64,000 nt of DNA, from positions 755,001 to 819,000 of the forward strand of contig NZ_CP040231.1 in NCBI RefSeq assembly GCF_006228325.1, given 5' to 3'. A model generated the notes under the pieces. The model did no database searches. It had not been told where the DNA came from and saw only the letters and a list, made by a program, of their open reading frames with translations. The stretch comes from Streptococcus sp. 1643. Lineage in GTDB: Bacteria > Bacillota > Bacilli > Lactobacillales > Streptococcaceae. Shown piece by piece: positions 1-10,325 of this stretch (its first letter is position 1; each line of letters begins with the position of its first letter). A program made the position numbers and the translations under genes.

Positions 1-966
1 GTTCTTTTAGCTCTGGCGCGACTGGTCGGAACACCTGTCAATGGAGCATACGGATGGATTTCTGTAGGACCTGTAACGATTCAGCCTGCTGAGTACCTTA
101 AGATTATCATCATCTGGTACCTGGCACATCGATTTTCAAAACAACAAGATGAGATTGCGGTTTATGACTTCCAGGTTTTGACACAGAATCAGTGGCTTCC
201 TCGAGCTTTTAACGACTGGCGTTTTGTTCTGCTGGTTCTGATTGGTAGTTTGGGAATTTTCCCAGACTTGGGTAATGCGACCATCTTGGTCTTGGTGGCG
301 CTCATCATGTATACGGTTAGTGGAATCGCCTATCGTTGGTTCTCGACCATTCTAGCTCTCTTGGCAGGGAGCTCAATGTTAGTCTTGTCTGTCATTCGCT
401 TTGTTGGGGTTGAAAAGTTCTCTCAAATTCCTGTATTTGGTTACGTTGCTAAACGTTTTAGTGCCTTCTTTAATCCCTTTAATGACTTGGCGGGTGCAGG
501 GCACCAGCTCGCAAATTCTTACTATGCAATGGTAAATGGAGGCTGGTTCGGACTGGGACTAGGGAATTCTATTGAGAAGCGTGGTTATCTGCCAGAAGCC
601 CATACGGATTTCGTCTTTTCGATTGTTATCGAGGAGTTTGGATTTGTTGGAGCCAGTATGATTTTGGCTTTACTCTTCTTCTTGATTTTGCGAATCATCT
701 TAGTTGGTATTCGAGCAAAGGATCCTTTTAACTCCATGGTTGCTATTGGTGTCGGAGGAATGATCCTTGTTCAGGTCTTTGTCAATATCGGTGGGATTTC
801 AGGATTGATTCCTTCTACAGGGGTAACCTTCCCCTTCCTTTCACAAGGTGGGAACAGTCTATTGGTATTATCCGTGGCCATCGCGCTTGTACTAAACATT
901 GATGCCAGTGAAAAACGTGCCAAACTTATCAGAGAATACGAAAATCAAACCGATGAAAGTCTGTAA
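1..966 (+). CDS. ftsW: FtsW, septal peptidoglycan polymerase (5'-truncated by window edge)
   Basis: This is a SEDS-family glycosyltransferase that polymerises septal peptidoglycan with its class B PBP partner. The frame is open from base 1, so the N-terminus lies outside the window; 321 codons are visible and roughly 80-90 residues should be missing compared with streptococcal FtsW. The SEDS signature [19 protein letters not shown] is at visible residues 14-35. Several hydrophobic helices follow, then the C-terminal [17 protein letters not shown] motif typical of FtsW/RodA. An internal TTG at 178 is not the start because coding similarity continues upstream. ppc begins 23 nt downstream, so the two are probably co-transcribed. 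FtsW is preferred over RodA because ftsW-ppc linkage is usual in streptococci. Confidence 0.93.
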   Translation, partial: VLLALARLVGTPVNGAYGWISVGPVTIQPAEYLKIIIIWYLAHRFSKQQDEIAVYDFQVLTQNQWLPRAFNDWRFVLLVLIGSLGIFPDLGNATILVLVALIMYTVSGIAYRWFSTILALLAGSSMLVLSVIRFVGVEKFSQIPVFGYVAKRFSAFFNPFNDLAGAGHQLANSYYAMVNGGWFGLGLGNSIEKRGYLPEAHTDFVFSIVIEEFGFVGASMILALLFFLILRIILVGIRAKDPFNSMVAIGVGGMILVQVFVNIGGISGLIPSTGVTFPFLSQGGNSLLVLSVAIALVLNIDASEKRAKLIREYENQTDESL

Positions 967-989
967 GGATTGAATGGAAAGGAAAGTAT

Positions 990-3686
990 ATGTCTCTTCA
1001 AAAATTAGAAAACTATAGTAATAAAGCAGTCGTCCAAGAAGAAGTCTTGATTCTGACTGAGCTATTAGAAGATATCACAAAAAATATGCTGGCGCCAGAA
1101 ACCTTTGAAAAGATTATCCAGTTGAAGGAATTATCAACTAGCGAGAATTATCAAGGGCTCAATGACCTAGTGACCAGTCTTTCGAACGAAGAAATGATTT
1201 ACATTTCACGCTATTTCTCTATCCTTCCACTTTTGATTAATATCTCTGAGGATGTGGATTTGGCCTATGAAATCAATCACCAAAACAATGTGGACCAAGA
1301 CTATTTAGGAAAACTATCTACAACGATTAAGATGGTAGCTGAAAAAGAAAATGCAGCCGAAATTTTAGAAAAGTTAAATGTCGTTCCTGTCTTGACCGCC
1401 CATCCAACACAAGTACAACGCAAGAGTATGCTGGATTTGACCAACCACATCCATACGCTCTTGCGCAAGTACCGTGATGTCAAACTCGGCTTGATTAATA
1501 AAGAAAAATGGCACACAGATCTCCGTCGTTACATTGAAATTATCATGCAAACGGACATGATTCGTGAGAAGAAATTGAAAGTAACCAACGAAATCACCAA
1601 TGTGATGGAGTATTACCAAAGTTCTTTCCTGAATGCTGTTCCGCGTTTGACAGCTGAGTATAAAAAATTGGCTAAAGAACAAGGTATCGAGCTCCAACAT
1701 CCAAAACCGATTACTATGGGGATGTGGATAGGAGGAGACCGTGATGGAAATCCTTTCGTAACTGCGGAAACTCTAAACAAATCAGCCTTGACCCAGTGTG
1801 AAGTCATCATGAACTACTATGATGAAAAGATTTATAATCTTTATCGTGAATTTTCACTTTCAACCAGCATCGTGAATGTCAGCGACAAGGTTCGTGAGAT
1901 GGCACTGAAGTCACAAGATAACTCCATTTATCGCGAAAAAGAACTCTATCGTCGTGCCCTCTTTGACATCCAAGCTAAGATGCAGGCAACCAAGGCTTAT
2001 CTCATTGAAGACAAGGACCTTCAACCTAGATATGCCACTGCAGATGAATTTTATCAAGATTTGTTGGCCATTCGTGATTCTCTCCTTGAAAACAAAGGGG
2101 AATACCTGATTTCAGGAGAATTTGTCGAGTTGATGCAAGCTGTCGAAATTTTTGGTTTCTACCTTGCTTCTATTGATATGCGCCAGGATTCTAGTGTTCA
2201 CGAAGCCTGTGTGGCTGAATTGCTAGCATCAGCTGGTATTAACGACCATTATAGCGACCTTTCTGAAGACGAAAAATGTGCCCTCCTCTTAAAAGAGTTG
2301 GAAGAAGATCCTCGTATCCTCTCAGCGACTCATGCTGAAAAGTCAGAACTGCTTGAAAAAGAACTCTCTATCTTTAAAGCTGCGCGCAAGTTGAAGGATA
2401 AACTGGGTGAAAATGTTATTCGTCAAACCATCATTTCTCACGCAACCAGTGTATCCGATATGCTTGAACTAGCCATTATGCTTAAGGAAGTCGGCTTGGT
2501 GGATGCCCAAAAAGCCCGCGTTCAGATTGTTCCCCTCTTTGAAACGATTGAAGATTTGGATCACTCAGAAGAAACCATGAGAAGATATTTCTCTCTTCCT
2601 TTGGCTAAAAAATGGATTGCTTCAAAAGACAACTACCAAGAAATCATGCTTGGCTACTCTGATAGTAACAAAGACGGTGGTTACCTGTCATCATGTTGGA
2701 CTCTCTATAAAGCTCAACAACAACTGACTGCTATTGGGGATGAATTTGGCGTTAAGGTTACTTTCTTCCATGGTCGTGGTGGTACTGTGGGTCGTGGTGG
2801 TGGACCAACTTATGAAGCCATCACATCTCAACCACTCAAGTCTATTAAGGACCGTATCCGTCTGACTGAGCAAGGAGAAGTCATTGGCAACAAATACGGT
2901 AACAAAGATGCAGCCTATTACAACCTTGAGATGCTGGTTTCTGCAGCTATTAACCGCATGATTACCAAGAAGAAGAGTGATATCAATACGTCAAATCGTT
3001 ACGAAGCTATCATGGATCAAGTAGTAGACCGTAGTTATGATATCTACCGTGATTTGGTTTTTGGAAATGAACATTTCTATGACTATTTCTTTGAATCAAG
3101 TCCAATCAAGGCTATTTCAAGCTTCAATATCGGTTCGCGTCCAGCAGCTCGTAAGACCATCACTGAAATTGGCGGTTTGCGTGCTATCCCTTGGGTCTTC
3201 TCATGGTCACAAAGCCGTGTCATGTTCCCTGGATGGTACGGAGTGGGATCAAGCTTTAAAGAATTTATAGATCAAGATCCGAAGAATATCGAGTTTCTTC
3301 GTGACATGTACCAAAACTGGCCTTTCTTTCAATCTTTGCTTTCCAATGTAGACATGGTCTTGTCTAAGTCTAACATGAACATTGCTTTTGAATATGCCAA
3401 GCTCTGTGAAGACGAAGAAGTACAAGCTATCTACTACACTATTTTAGATGAATGGCAGTTGACTAAGGACGTTATTTTAGCTATCGAAGGTTATGACGAA
3501 CTCTTGGCAGAAAACTCTTATCTAAAAGACAGTCTAAACTATCGTATGCCTTACTTTAATATCCTGAACTACATCCAGTTGGAGTTGATCAAACGTCAAC
3601 GTCGCGGCGAATTGTCGGCAGACGAAGAAAAATTAATCCATACAACTATCAACGGAATTGCAACTGGTTTACGTAATTCAGGCTGA
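990..3686 (+). CDS. ppc: Phosphoenolpyruvate carboxylase
   Basis: This cytoplasmic enzyme carboxylates PEP with bicarbonate to oxaloacetate, feeding aspartate-family synthesis in an organism without a full TCA cycle. At 898 aa it is full length. The catalytic His is residue 138 in LTAHPTQ. The glycine-rich [13 protein letters not shown] loop begins near residue 593, and GSRPAARK follows near residue 713. An AGGAAAG ribosome site precedes the ATG. The gene is followed by a hairpin terminator and then the T-box unit, so it closes the ftsW-ppc transcript. Confidence 0.97.
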   Translation: MSLQKLENYSNKAVVQEEVLILTELLEDITKNMLAPETFEKIIQLKELSTSENYQGLNDLVTSLSNEEMIYISRYFSILPLLINISEDVDLAYEINHQNNVDQDYLGKLSTTIKMVAEKENAAEILEKLNVVPVLTAHPTQVQRKSMLDLTNHIHTLLRKYRDVKLGLINKEKWHTDLRRYIEIIMQTDMIREKKLKVTNEITNVMEYYQSSFLNAVPRLTAEYKKLAKEQGIELQHPKPITMGMWIGGDRDGNPFVTAETLNKSALTQCEVIMNYYDEKIYNLYREFSLSTSIVNVSDKVREMALKSQDNSIYREKELYRRALFDIQAKMQATKAYLIEDKDLQPRYATADEFYQDLLAIRDSLLENKGEYLISGEFVELMQAVEIFGFYLASIDMRQDSSVHEACVAELLASAGINDHYSDLSEDEKCALLLKELEEDPRILSATHAEKSELLEKELSIFKAARKLKDKLGENVIRQTIISHATSVSDMLELAIMLKEVGLVDAQKARVQIVPLFETIEDLDHSEETMRRYFSLPLAKKWIASKDNYQEIMLGYSDSNKDGGYLSSCWTLYKAQQQLTAIGDEFGVKVTFFHGRGGTVGRGGGPTYEAITSQPLKSIKDRIRLTEQGEVIGNKYGNKDAAYYNLEMLVSAAINRMITKKKSDINTSNRYEAIMDQVVDRSYDIYRDLVFGNEHFYDYFFESSPIKAISSFNIGSRPAARKTITEIGGLRAIPWVFSWSQSRVMFPGWYGVGSSFKEFIDQDPKNIEFLRDMYQNWPFFQSLLSNVDMVLSKSNMNIAFEYAKLCEDEEVQAIYYTILDEWQLTKDVILAIEGYDELLAENSYLKDSLNYRMPYFNILNYIQLELIKRQRRGELSADEEKLIHTTINGIATGLRNSG

Positions 3687-3694
3687 TATTCTAC

Positions 3695-3725
3695 AAACTT
3701 CCTCTTTTTTCAAGGGGAAGTTTTT
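3695..3725 (+). terminator. Rho-independent terminator after ppc
   Basis: An AAACTTCC arm pairs with GGAAGTTT across a T-rich loop and runs into a T stretch, 9 nt after the ppc stop codon. Confidence 0.75.
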
Positions 3726-3754
3726 GAATTGTTTAAAAAATTCTAAAAATAAGC

Positions 3755-3782
3755 TTGACAAGTAGTTGAAAAATGATATAAT
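3755..3782 (+). promoter_or_regulatory. Promoter of the T-box/trpXYZ unit
   Basis: A TTGACA -35 box (3755-3760) and a TATAAT -10 box (3777-3782) are separated by 16 nt. This predicts a transcript start near 3789, exactly at the foot of T-box stem I. Confidence 0.8.
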
Positions 3783-3788
3783 TTAAAC

Positions 3789-4024
3789 ATTCAGAAAGTA
3801 ATCTTGCTCATTTTTTAGAGAGTCTGTGGTTGGTGAAAGCAGATAGATGAAATTGATGAAATTGGGCTGAATGTACTTAAGAATTTGAAATCATAAAAAT
3901 TCGGTGAGCACACCTTACAGTGCAACTCGTTATTGCGAGAAAGAGCGATAGGGATATTCCCTATAATTGAGGTGGTACCGCGCATCGACGTCCTCACACA
4001 AGTTTTTTGTGTGAGGACTTTTTC
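3789..4024 (+). promoter_or_regulatory. T-box riboswitch leader with terminator
   Basis: T-box leaders bind a specific uncharged tRNA and switch from terminator to antiterminator. Stem I shows the loop-E AGTA (3797-3800), the AG bulge AGAGAG (3817-3822), the distal GGTGAAAGC loop (3832-3840) and a GAA-prefixed specifier loop near 3869-3876. The T-box sequence GAGGTGGTACCGCG lies at 3969-3982. A terminator follows, with arms 3990-4000 and 4008-4018 and a T tract. Aligned by eye on the geometry of the known B. subtilis glyQS leader, the specifier falls on TGT (3872-3874). A second GAA-prefixed triplet, ATC at 3890-3892, fits less well. The element's class is certain; the cognate amino acid is inferred. 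Confidence 0.93.
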
Positions 4025-4116
4025 TGTGGGGAGGAAAGATATTGGAATTTAAACGATGGCATCGCTTGATGATGTGATTTAAAAAGTTAAGGTAAAAGAA
4101 TTAAGGAGAAAGAAAA

Positions 4117-5112
4117 ATGAAAAATAAACGTTTGATTGGAATTGTCGCTGGATTAGCAGTATTGGTGGTGGCTAGCTTGATTTATTCATCAATGAACAAG
4201 CCAGCAGCTAAAGAAGAGCAAAAGGTCGCTAAGGTTGGTGTCCTTCAATTTGTTAGTCACCCATCCTTGGACTTGATTTACCAAGGAATTCAAGATGGAC
4301 TAGCTGAAGAAGGCTATAAGGACGACCAAGTAAAAATCGACTTTATGAACTCTGAAGGCGATCAGAGCAAGGTTGCAACCATGAGTAAACAATTGGTAGC
4401 AAATGGAAACGATGTAGTTGTTGGGATTGCAACACCAGCAGCTCAAGGACTTGCAAGTGCTACTAAAGATCTACCAGTTATCATGGCTGCTATTACAGAC
4501 CCAATCGGTGCTAACTTGGTCAAAGATTTGAAAAAACCAGGTGGCAACATTACAGGGGTGTCAGACCACAACCCAGCTGAACAGCAAGTGGAATTGATTA
4601 AAACTTTGACACCAAATGTCAAAACAATCGGTGCTCTTTACTCAAGTAGCGAAGATAACTCAAAAACACAGGTAGAAGAATTCAAGGCTTATGCTGAAAA
4701 AGCAGGTTTGACAGTCGAAACATTTGCCGTTCCATCAACCAATGAAATTGCTTCAACAGTTAATGTCATGACAAGTAAGGTTGATGCGATTTGGGTTCCA
4801 ATTGACAACACCATCGCATCAGCATTCTCAACAGTTGTTTCAAGCAACCAAACAGCTAAAAAGCCAATCTACCCAAGTGCTACTGCCATGGTAGAAGCAG
4901 GTGGATTAGCATCTGTAGTAGTTGACCAACACGATCTTGGAGTGGCTACTGGTAAGATGATTGCCAAAGTTTTGAAAGGTGAAAAACCAGCTGATACGCC
5001 AGTTAATGTATTTTCAACTGGTAAGTCAGTGATTAACAAAAAACTAGCGCAGGAACTTGGTATCACCATTCCTGAGTCCGTTCTAAAAGAAGCAGGACAA
5101 GTGATTGAATAA
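4117..5112 (+). CDS. trpX: ABC transporter substrate-binding protein, TrpX type
   Basis: This is the extracytoplasmic ligand-binding component of a three-gene importer, ABC_sub_bind family, 331 aa. An N-terminal hydrophobic segment (residues 5-25) is followed directly by the binding domain. There is no lipobox cysteine, so the protein is probably held by an uncleaved anchor rather than lipidated. Motifs visible include VGVLQFVSHPSLD, VGIATPAAQGL and the ITDPIGANLV segment. The T-box leader upstream links expression to an amino-acid tRNA. A hairpin terminator lies between this gene and the permease. TrpX is the family name; the substrate tryptophan is not proven here. Confidence 0.85.
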   Translation: MKNKRLIGIVAGLAVLVVASLIYSSMNKPAAKEEQKVAKVGVLQFVSHPSLDLIYQGIQDGLAEEGYKDDQVKIDFMNSEGDQSKVATMSKQLVANGNDVVVGIATPAAQGLASATKDLPVIMAAITDPIGANLVKDLKKPGGNITGVSDHNPAEQQVELIKTLTPNVKTIGALYSSSEDNSKTQVEEFKAYAEKAGLTVETFAVPSTNEIASTVNVMTSKVDAIWVPIDNTIASAFSTVVSSNQTAKKPIYPSATAMVEAGGLASVVVDQHDLGVATGKMIAKVLKGEKPADTPVNVFSTGKSVINKKLAQELGITIPESVLKEAGQVIE

Positions 5113-5119
5113 AGATAAA

Positions 5120-5150
5120 GGAGGAGCTGGGCACATCTCCTCCCATTTTT
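5120..5150 (+). terminator. Intra-operon terminator/attenuator between trpX and the permease
   Basis: GGAGGAG (5120-5126) pairs perfectly with CTCCTCC (5137-5143) and is followed by CATTTTT. It would reduce permease and ATPase mRNA relative to the binding protein, a common arrangement in ABC operons. Confidence 0.65.
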
Positions 5151-5177
5151 ACTAAAGAAAGAAATGAGTGAAAGATT

Positions 5178-6044
5178 ATGATAGTATCCATTATTTCTCA
5201 GGGGATGGTCTGGGCGATTTTAGGTTTGGGAATCTTTATGACTTTTCGAATTTTGAATTTCCCTGATATGACTACTGAAGGTTCTTTTCCTCTTGGGGGA
5301 GCAGTAGCTGTAACCTTGATAACACAGGGAGTCAACCCATTTTTAGCAACCCTAGCTGCAGTAGGAGCGGGTTGTCTAGCTGGAATGGCGACCGGTCTCT
5401 TATATACCAAAGGAAAAATCCCAACCCTCTTATCAGGGATTCTGGTCATGACTTCTTGCCATTCCATCATGCTCATGATTATGGGACGTGCCAATCTGGG
5501 GCTTCTTGGAACCAAGCAAATTCAGGATGTCTTGCCTTTCGATTCAGACCTTAACCAACTCCTGACTGGATTAATCTTTGTAGCTCTTGTTATTGGTCTC
5601 ATGCTCTTTTTCCTTGATACCAAACTAGGTCAGGCCTACATCGCTACAGGTGACAATCCTGATATGGCTCGTAGCTTTGGTATCAATACGGGACGTATGG
5701 AACTCATGGGCTTGGTTCTCTCAAATGGGATTATCGCGCTTGCAGGGGCTTTAATTGCTCAACAAGAAGGATATGCAGATGTTTCTCGAGGAATTGGCGT
5801 GATTGTCGTAGGGCTTGCTAGCTTGATTATTGGTGAGGTTTTGTTCAAGAGTTTGACCCTGGCAGAGCGACTCATGACCATCGTCGTTGGCTCTATCGCT
5901 TATCAGTTCCTCGTTTGGGGAGTGATTGCTCTTGGGTTTAATACAAGTTATCTTCGTTTGTACAGCGCCTTGATTTTGGCAGTTTGCCTTATGATTCCAA
6001 CCTTCAAAAGCAAATACCTGAAAGGAGTCAAGTTTAGCAAATGA
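5178..6044 (+). CDS. trpY: ABC transporter permease, TrpY type
   Basis: This is the membrane-spanning subunit (288 aa) of the T-box-controlled importer, belonging to the LivH/YtfT-like permease superfamily. About eight hydrophobic helices are visible. The cytoplasmic coupling segment with the pattern GDNPDMARSFGINT (near residues 158-171) matches the EAA-like loop of this family. Its last 4 bases overlap the ATPase start (ATGA), indicating translational coupling. Confidence 0.85.
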   Translation: MIVSIISQGMVWAILGLGIFMTFRILNFPDMTTEGSFPLGGAVAVTLITQGVNPFLATLAAVGAGCLAGMATGLLYTKGKIPTLLSGILVMTSCHSIMLMIMGRANLGLLGTKQIQDVLPFDSDLNQLLTGLIFVALVIGLMLFFLDTKLGQAYIATGDNPDMARSFGINTGRMELMGLVLSNGIIALAGALIAQQEGYADVSRGIGVIVVGLASLIIGEVLFKSLTLAERLMTIVVGSIAYQFLVWGVIALGFNTSYLRLYSALILAVCLMIPTFKSKYLKGVKFSK

Positions 6045-6799
6045 CAGCAATTGTAGAATTAAAAAATGCTACCAAAGTCATCACGAATGGCTTTGATGAG
6101 GAAAAAATCATTCTGAATGATGTTTCTCTTGAAATTTTCGAACATGATTTCATTACCATCCTAGGGGGAAATGGAGCAGGGAAGTCAACGCTTTTTAACA
6201 CGATTGCAGGTACCTTACCTTTAACAAGTGGAAGTATCCGTATCATGGGCGAGGATGTGACGCATTTTTCACCTGAAAAGCGGGCTAAGTACTTGTCTCG
6301 TGTCTTTCAAGATCCTAAGATGGGGACGGCTCCCCGTATGACGGTGGCGGAAAATCTCTTAATTGCCAAGTTTCGTGGTGAGAAGAGAGGACTCCTTCCT
6401 AGGAGACTTTCAAGCCATAGAGAAGAGTTCCAGACTACCATTGAAAAGGTTGGAAATGGTCTTGAAAAACATCTGGACACTCCTATTGAATTTCTATCAG
6501 GTGGTCAACGTCAGGCCTTGAGTCTCTTGATGGCAACCTTGAAGCGACCAGAGTTGCTCTTGTTGGATGAACACACAGCAGCTCTCGACCCAAAGACCAG
6601 TGTTGCTTTGATGGAGTTAACAGATGACTTTGTCAGTAAGGATCATCTGACAGCCTTGATGATTACCCACCATATGGAAGATGCACTGAAGTATGGCAAT
6701 CGTCTGATTGTCATGAAGGAAGGTCGTATTATCCAAGACCTCAATAAAGAAGAAAAAGCTAAGATGAAAATTTCAGACTACTATCAATTATTTGAATAG
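6041..6799 (+). CDS. trpZ: ABC transporter ATPase, TrpZ type
   Basis: This is the nucleotide-binding subunit of the importer, 252 aa. Walker A GGNGAGKST lies at about residues 42-50, the LSGGQRQAL signature near 151-159, and Walker B LLLLDEH near 172-178. The switch His is in ITHHMEDAL. The start overlaps the permease stop by 4 nt. A strong terminator follows, closing the operon. Confidence 0.88.
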   Translation: MTAIVELKNATKVITNGFDEEKIILNDVSLEIFEHDFITILGGNGAGKSTLFNTIAGTLPLTSGSIRIMGEDVTHFSPEKRAKYLSRVFQDPKMGTAPRMTVAENLLIAKFRGEKRGLLPRRLSSHREEFQTTIEKVGNGLEKHLDTPIEFLSGGQRQALSLLMATLKRPELLLLDEHTAALDPKTSVALMELTDDFVSKDHLTALMITHHMEDALKYGNRLIVMKEGRIIQDLNKEEKAKMKISDYYQLFE

Positions 6800-6834
6800 A
6801 TGAGTTAAATAATCATCAAAAAATAGAGAAGAGA

Positions 6835-6868
6835 AACTTAGAAGCATGGAAGTGTTTCTGAGTTTTTT
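6835..6868 (+). terminator. Terminator of the trpXYZ operon
   Basis: An 11-bp stem, AACTTAGAAGC (6835-6845) with GTTTCTGAGTT (6854-6864), runs into a T tract. Confidence 0.85.
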
Positions 6869-6928
6869 ATCTCCTCTTTCTATCTGGAAAAATAAGGCAA
6901 AGAGAATTACGGAAAGCGTATGAAATGG

Positions 6929-6957
6929 TTTACTTTTTTTCAGAAATAAGCTATACT
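6929..6957 (+). promoter_or_regulatory. Promoter of dnaG-rpoD
   Basis: TTTACT (6929-6934), a 17-nt spacer, and TATACT (6952-6957) lie just upstream of the dnaG ribosome site. Confidence 0.55.
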
Positions 6958-6995
6958 AGTTTACGTGAAACTATGATAAGATGGAGGTATTGTGT

Positions 6996-8756
6996 ATGGT
7001 TGACAAGCAAGTCATTGAAGAAATCAAAAACAATGCCAACATTGTGGAAGTCATAGGTGATGTGATTTCTTTACAGAAGGCTGGACGGAACTATTTAGGG
7101 CTCTGTCCTTTTCATGGTGAAAAGACCCCCTCTTTCAACGTAGTTGAGGACAAGCAGTTTTATCACTGTTTTGGCTGTGGTCGTTCAGGAGATGTCTTTA
7201 AGTTTATCGAAGAATACCAAGGCGTGTCCTTTATGGAAGCCGTTCAACTCTTAGGAGAGCGCGTCGGTATTCAACTAGCTATGCCTGTTCAGTCTCGTCC
7301 CCAACAAGCTTCCCCTCATCAAGCTCTATATGATATGCATGAAGAAGCTGCCCGTTTTTACCATGCCATCCTCATGACGACAAAGATGGGAGAAGAAGCA
7401 AGGGCTTATCTCTACAAACGCGGATTGACAGACGATGTTCTGAAGCACTTCCAGATTGGACTAGCTCCAGCAGAGAGAACTTATCTCTATCAACGTTTGG
7501 CTGACAAGTTTGAGGAAAAGGATTTATTGGATTCGGGCTTGTTTTATCTGTCAGATGGTAATCAATTTTATGATACTTTTTTTGGACGGATCATCTTTCC
7601 TTTGACCAATGACAAGGGACAGGTCATTGCATTTTCAGGTCGTATCTGGCAAGAAACTGACAGTCAGACTGCCAAATATAAAAATAGTCGCTCGACTGCA
7701 ATTTTTAACAAGAGTTACGAATTGTATCATTTGGACAAGGCAAAAAAGGGAACAGGTAAGATTACAGAGCTCTATCTGATGGAAGGCTTCATGGATGTGA
7801 TCGCAGCCTACCGTGCTGGTATAGAAAATTCTGTGGCTTCCATGGGAACAGCCTTAAGCAAGGAGCATGTTGACCACCTCAAACGCTTTACCAAAAAAAT
7901 TGTTCTCAGCTATGATGGCGACAAGGCAGGGCAGGCAGCAACAGCCAAGGCTCTAGAGGAGTTAAAAGACTTCTCAGTGGAGGTTGTTCGAGTACCTGAT
8001 GCCATGGACCCAGATGAGTATTTGCAAAAGAATTCTGCTGAAGACCTGGCTTACCTTTTAACCAAGACTCGTATCAGTCCTATAGAGTTCTATATTCACC
8101 AGCTCAAGCCTGATAATAGTGATAACTTGCAGGCGCAAATTGAGTTCATTGAAAAGATTGCGCCCCTAATCGCCAAAGAAAAGTCTATCACTGCCCAGAA
8201 TTCTTATATCCACATTCTGGCGGATAATCTACCTTCTTTTGATTACCAGCAGGTGGAGCAGATTGTAAATGAAAGTCGCATTGTTCAGAGGCAGGAAAGA
8301 GTCAAAGAGGAGCAACCTCCAGCAGCGATTAGTATACCTGTAACGCGGCAACTGACAGCAGTCATGAGAGCAGAGGCTCATCTCCTTTATAGAATGGCTG
8401 AGAATCCAGTTGTTCTAAATGACTACCGATTAAGAGAAGATTTTTTCTTTGATACCCCAGAATTTCAGATTCTTTACGAATTATTAAGTGAGCAGGGAGA
8501 AATTGGCTCAGAGGAGCTTTCTCATCAGACGCCTGAGGTTGAAAATGCTTGGTACCACGTGCTTAGCTTGGATTTGCCAGCTGAAATGTCGCCTCAAGAG
8601 CTAATGGAAGTCGAAGCGACTCGAAACCGTGCTCTCCTCAGCAAGGACAACTTACGAATTAAAAAGAAAGTGCAGGAAGCTAGTCATGTAGGAGATACAG
8701 ACACAGCCTTGGAAGAATTGCAACGATTGATTTCCCAAAAGAGAAGAATGGAGTAA
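6996..8756 (+). CDS. dnaG: DNA primase
   Basis: The protein synthesises RNA primers at the replication fork. I place the start at the ATG at 6996 (MVDKQVIEE), giving 586 aa. An upstream in-frame ATG at 6981 overlaps the GGAGGT ribosome site and is unlikely to be used. The CHC2 zinc finger (CPFH...CFGCG) is at about residues 38-66. The TOPRIM core follows with [10 protein letters not shown] and SYDGDKAGQ. The C-terminal helicase-binding region is present. rpoD follows after 2 nt, an arrangement like the macromolecular-synthesis operon. Confidence 0.95.
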   Translation: MVDKQVIEEIKNNANIVEVIGDVISLQKAGRNYLGLCPFHGEKTPSFNVVEDKQFYHCFGCGRSGDVFKFIEEYQGVSFMEAVQLLGERVGIQLAMPVQSRPQQASPHQALYDMHEEAARFYHAILMTTKMGEEARAYLYKRGLTDDVLKHFQIGLAPAERTYLYQRLADKFEEKDLLDSGLFYLSDGNQFYDTFFGRIIFPLTNDKGQVIAFSGRIWQETDSQTAKYKNSRSTAIFNKSYELYHLDKAKKGTGKITELYLMEGFMDVIAAYRAGIENSVASMGTALSKEHVDHLKRFTKKIVLSYDGDKAGQAATAKALEELKDFSVEVVRVPDAMDPDEYLQKNSAEDLAYLLTKTRISPIEFYIHQLKPDNSDNLQAQIEFIEKIAPLIAKEKSITAQNSYIHILADNLPSFDYQQVEQIVNESRIVQRQERVKEEQPPAAISIPVTRQLTAVMRAEAHLLYRMAENPVVLNDYRLREDFFFDTPEFQILYELLSEQGEIGSEELSHQTPEVENAWYHVLSLDLPAEMSPQELMEVEATRNRALLSKDNLRIKKKVQEASHVGDTDTALEELQRLISQKRRME

Positions 8757-8758
8757 TA

Positions 8759-9868
8759 ATGGCAACAAAACAAAAAGAAGTAACCACATTTGATGTGCAA
8801 GTAGCAGACTTTATCCGTAACCACAAAAAAACAGGAACAGCAACAGATGATGAAATCAATTCAAGTCTGGTTATTCCTTTTGCCCTTGATGCAGATGGCA
8901 TTGAAGACCTTTTGCAACGGATTCAGGATGCTGGAATTTCTATCACAGACAACGAAGGAAATCCAAGCGCGCGTGTGCTTAGTGCAGAAGAAGAGCCAGA
9001 ACTCAGTGATGAGGACTTGATTGGCTCAACTTCTGCCAAGGTCAATGACCCAGTCCGTATGTATTTGAAGGAAATCGGGGTCGTTCCTCTCTTGACCAAC
9101 GAAGAGGAAAAAGAATTGGCCCTAGCAGTTGAGGCTGGTGATATCGAAGCCAAACAACGTCTTGCAGAAGCCAACCTTCGTTTGGTGGTTTCTATCGCTA
9201 AGCGCTACGTAGGGCGTGGCATGCAATTTCTGGATTTGATCCAAGAAGGAAACATGGGCTTGATGAAGGCTGTTGACAAGTTTGACTATTCAAAAGGATT
9301 TAAGTTTTCTACGTACGCAACTTGGTGGATTCGTCAGGCGATTACCCGTGCCATCGCTGACCAGGCACGTACTATTCGTATCCCTGTCCACATGGTAGAA
9401 ACCATTAACAAGCTTGTCCGTGAACAGCGGAATCTCCTTCAAGAATTGGGGCAAGATCCAACTCCTGAACAAATTGCTGAGCGTATGGATATGACACCTG
9501 ACAAGGTCCGTGAAATCCTAAAGATTGCCCAAGAACCAGTATCACTTGAAACACCGATCGGTGAAGAGGACGATAGTCATCTTGGGGACTTTATCGAAGA
9601 CGAAGTGATTGAAAATCCAGTAGACTACACAACTCGTATCGTTTTGCGTGAGCAGTTGGATGAGGTTTTGGATACTCTTACAGACCGTGAAGAAAACGTT
9701 CTGCGCCTTCGTTTCGGGCTAGATGATGGGAAAATGCGTACTCTTGAAGATGTTGGTAAAGTCTTTAACGTGACTCGTGAGCGTATCCGTCAGATTGAGG
9801 CTAAGGCTTTGAGAAAATTGCGTCAACCAAGTCGCAGTAAACCCCTTCGTGATTTTATTGAAGACTAA
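8759..9868 (+). CDS. rpoD: Primary sigma factor RpoD (sigma-A)
   Basis: The housekeeping sigma factor recognises -35/-10 promoters, 369 aa. The N-terminal sigma 1.1 segment is followed by region 1.2 ([11 protein letters not shown], about residues 96-106). Region 2 holds the -10 reading helix in [14 protein letters not shown] (about 182-195). Region 4.2 has the helix-turn-helix [14 protein letters not shown] near the C-terminus. The many TG-extended -10 boxes in this window fit recognition through region 3.0/2.5. It is tightly coupled to dnaG. Confidence 0.97.
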   Translation: MATKQKEVTTFDVQVADFIRNHKKTGTATDDEINSSLVIPFALDADGIEDLLQRIQDAGISITDNEGNPSARVLSAEEEPELSDEDLIGSTSAKVNDPVRMYLKEIGVVPLLTNEEEKELALAVEAGDIEAKQRLAEANLRLVVSIAKRYVGRGMQFLDLIQEGNMGLMKAVDKFDYSKGFKFSTYATWWIRQAITRAIADQARTIRIPVHMVETINKLVREQRNLLQELGQDPTPEQIAERMDMTPDKVREILKIAQEPVSLETPIGEEDDSHLGDFIEDEVIENPVDYTTRIVLREQLDEVLDTLTDREENVLRLRFGLDDGKMRTLEDVGKVFNVTRERIRQIEAKALRKLRQPSRSKPLRDFIED

Positions 9869-9882
9869 GAGTGAGGAATAAC

Positions 9883-10212
9883 ATGGCTTATACAGAAGAG
9901 CAAATTGAAACGATCAAAACACGCATTTTAAATGCTTTGGAAGAAGTCATCGACCCTGAGTTGGGGATTGATATTGTCAACCTAGGTTTGATTTATGAAA
10001 TTCGTTTTGATGGTGAAACAGGTCACACTGAAATTGATATGACCTTGACAACTATGGGCTGCCCACTGGCTGACCTTTTGACAGACCAGATACATGATGC
10101 GATGACAGATGTGCCTGAGGTAACAAATACCGAAGTTAAATTGGTCTGGTATCCAGCTTGGACGGTTGAAAAAATGAGCCGATACGCGCGTATCGCCCTA
10201 GGAATTAAATAA
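9883..10212 (+). CDS. MIP18/SufT-like iron-sulfur assembly factor (DUF59)
   Basis: This small (109 aa) DUF59-domain protein belongs to the family implicated in Fe-S cluster maturation. The motif EVIDPELGIDIVNLGLIY (residues 18-35) and the MTLTTMGCPLADLL segment with the conserved Cys are visible. The ATG at 9883 is preferred over the GTG at 9871 because GAGGAA precedes it at a suitable distance. It sits 14 nt after rpoD and probably shares its transcript. Confidence 0.85.
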   Translation: MAYTEEQIETIKTRILNALEEVIDPELGIDIVNLGLIYEIRFDGETGHTEIDMTLTTMGCPLADLLTDQIHDAMTDVPEVTNTEVKLVWYPAWTVEKMSRYARIALGIK

Positions 10213-10228
10213 AGACTAAGAAAAATGC

Positions 10229-10285
10229 GAGAGACGATTGGAAAATAAGGTAATTTTATCCTTTTTCCTTTGGTCTCTTCTTTCT
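10229..10285 (+). terminator. Probable imperfect terminator after the DUF59 gene
   Basis: AGAGAC...GGAAA pairs with TTTCC...GTCTCT across an AT-rich loop and is followed by TCTTTC. The stem is interrupted. Confidence 0.45.
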
Positions 10286-10309
10286 TTTGCTGATTTTCTG
10301 GAAATAAAA

Positions 10310-10318
10310 TGGTATAAT
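10310..10318 (+). promoter_or_regulatory. Extended -10 promoter abutting cpoA start codon
   Basis: TGG precedes TATAAT (10313-10318). No convincing -35 box is visible. The -10 box ends 7 nt before the ATG at 10326, so transcription should start at or within 1-2 nt of the start codon. Confidence 0.75.
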
Positions 10319-10325
10319 GAAAGGT

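Noticed and set aside
3890..3892. ATC as T-box specifier (isoleucine)
   Set aside because: It is preceded by GAA, but lies outside the stem I loop defined by AGTA at 3797-3800 and its pairing partners, so TGT fits better. Not fully excluded.
6981..6995. Upstream ATG for dnaG
   Set aside because: It coincides with the GGAGGT ribosome site for the ATG at 6996, where DnaG homologues start.
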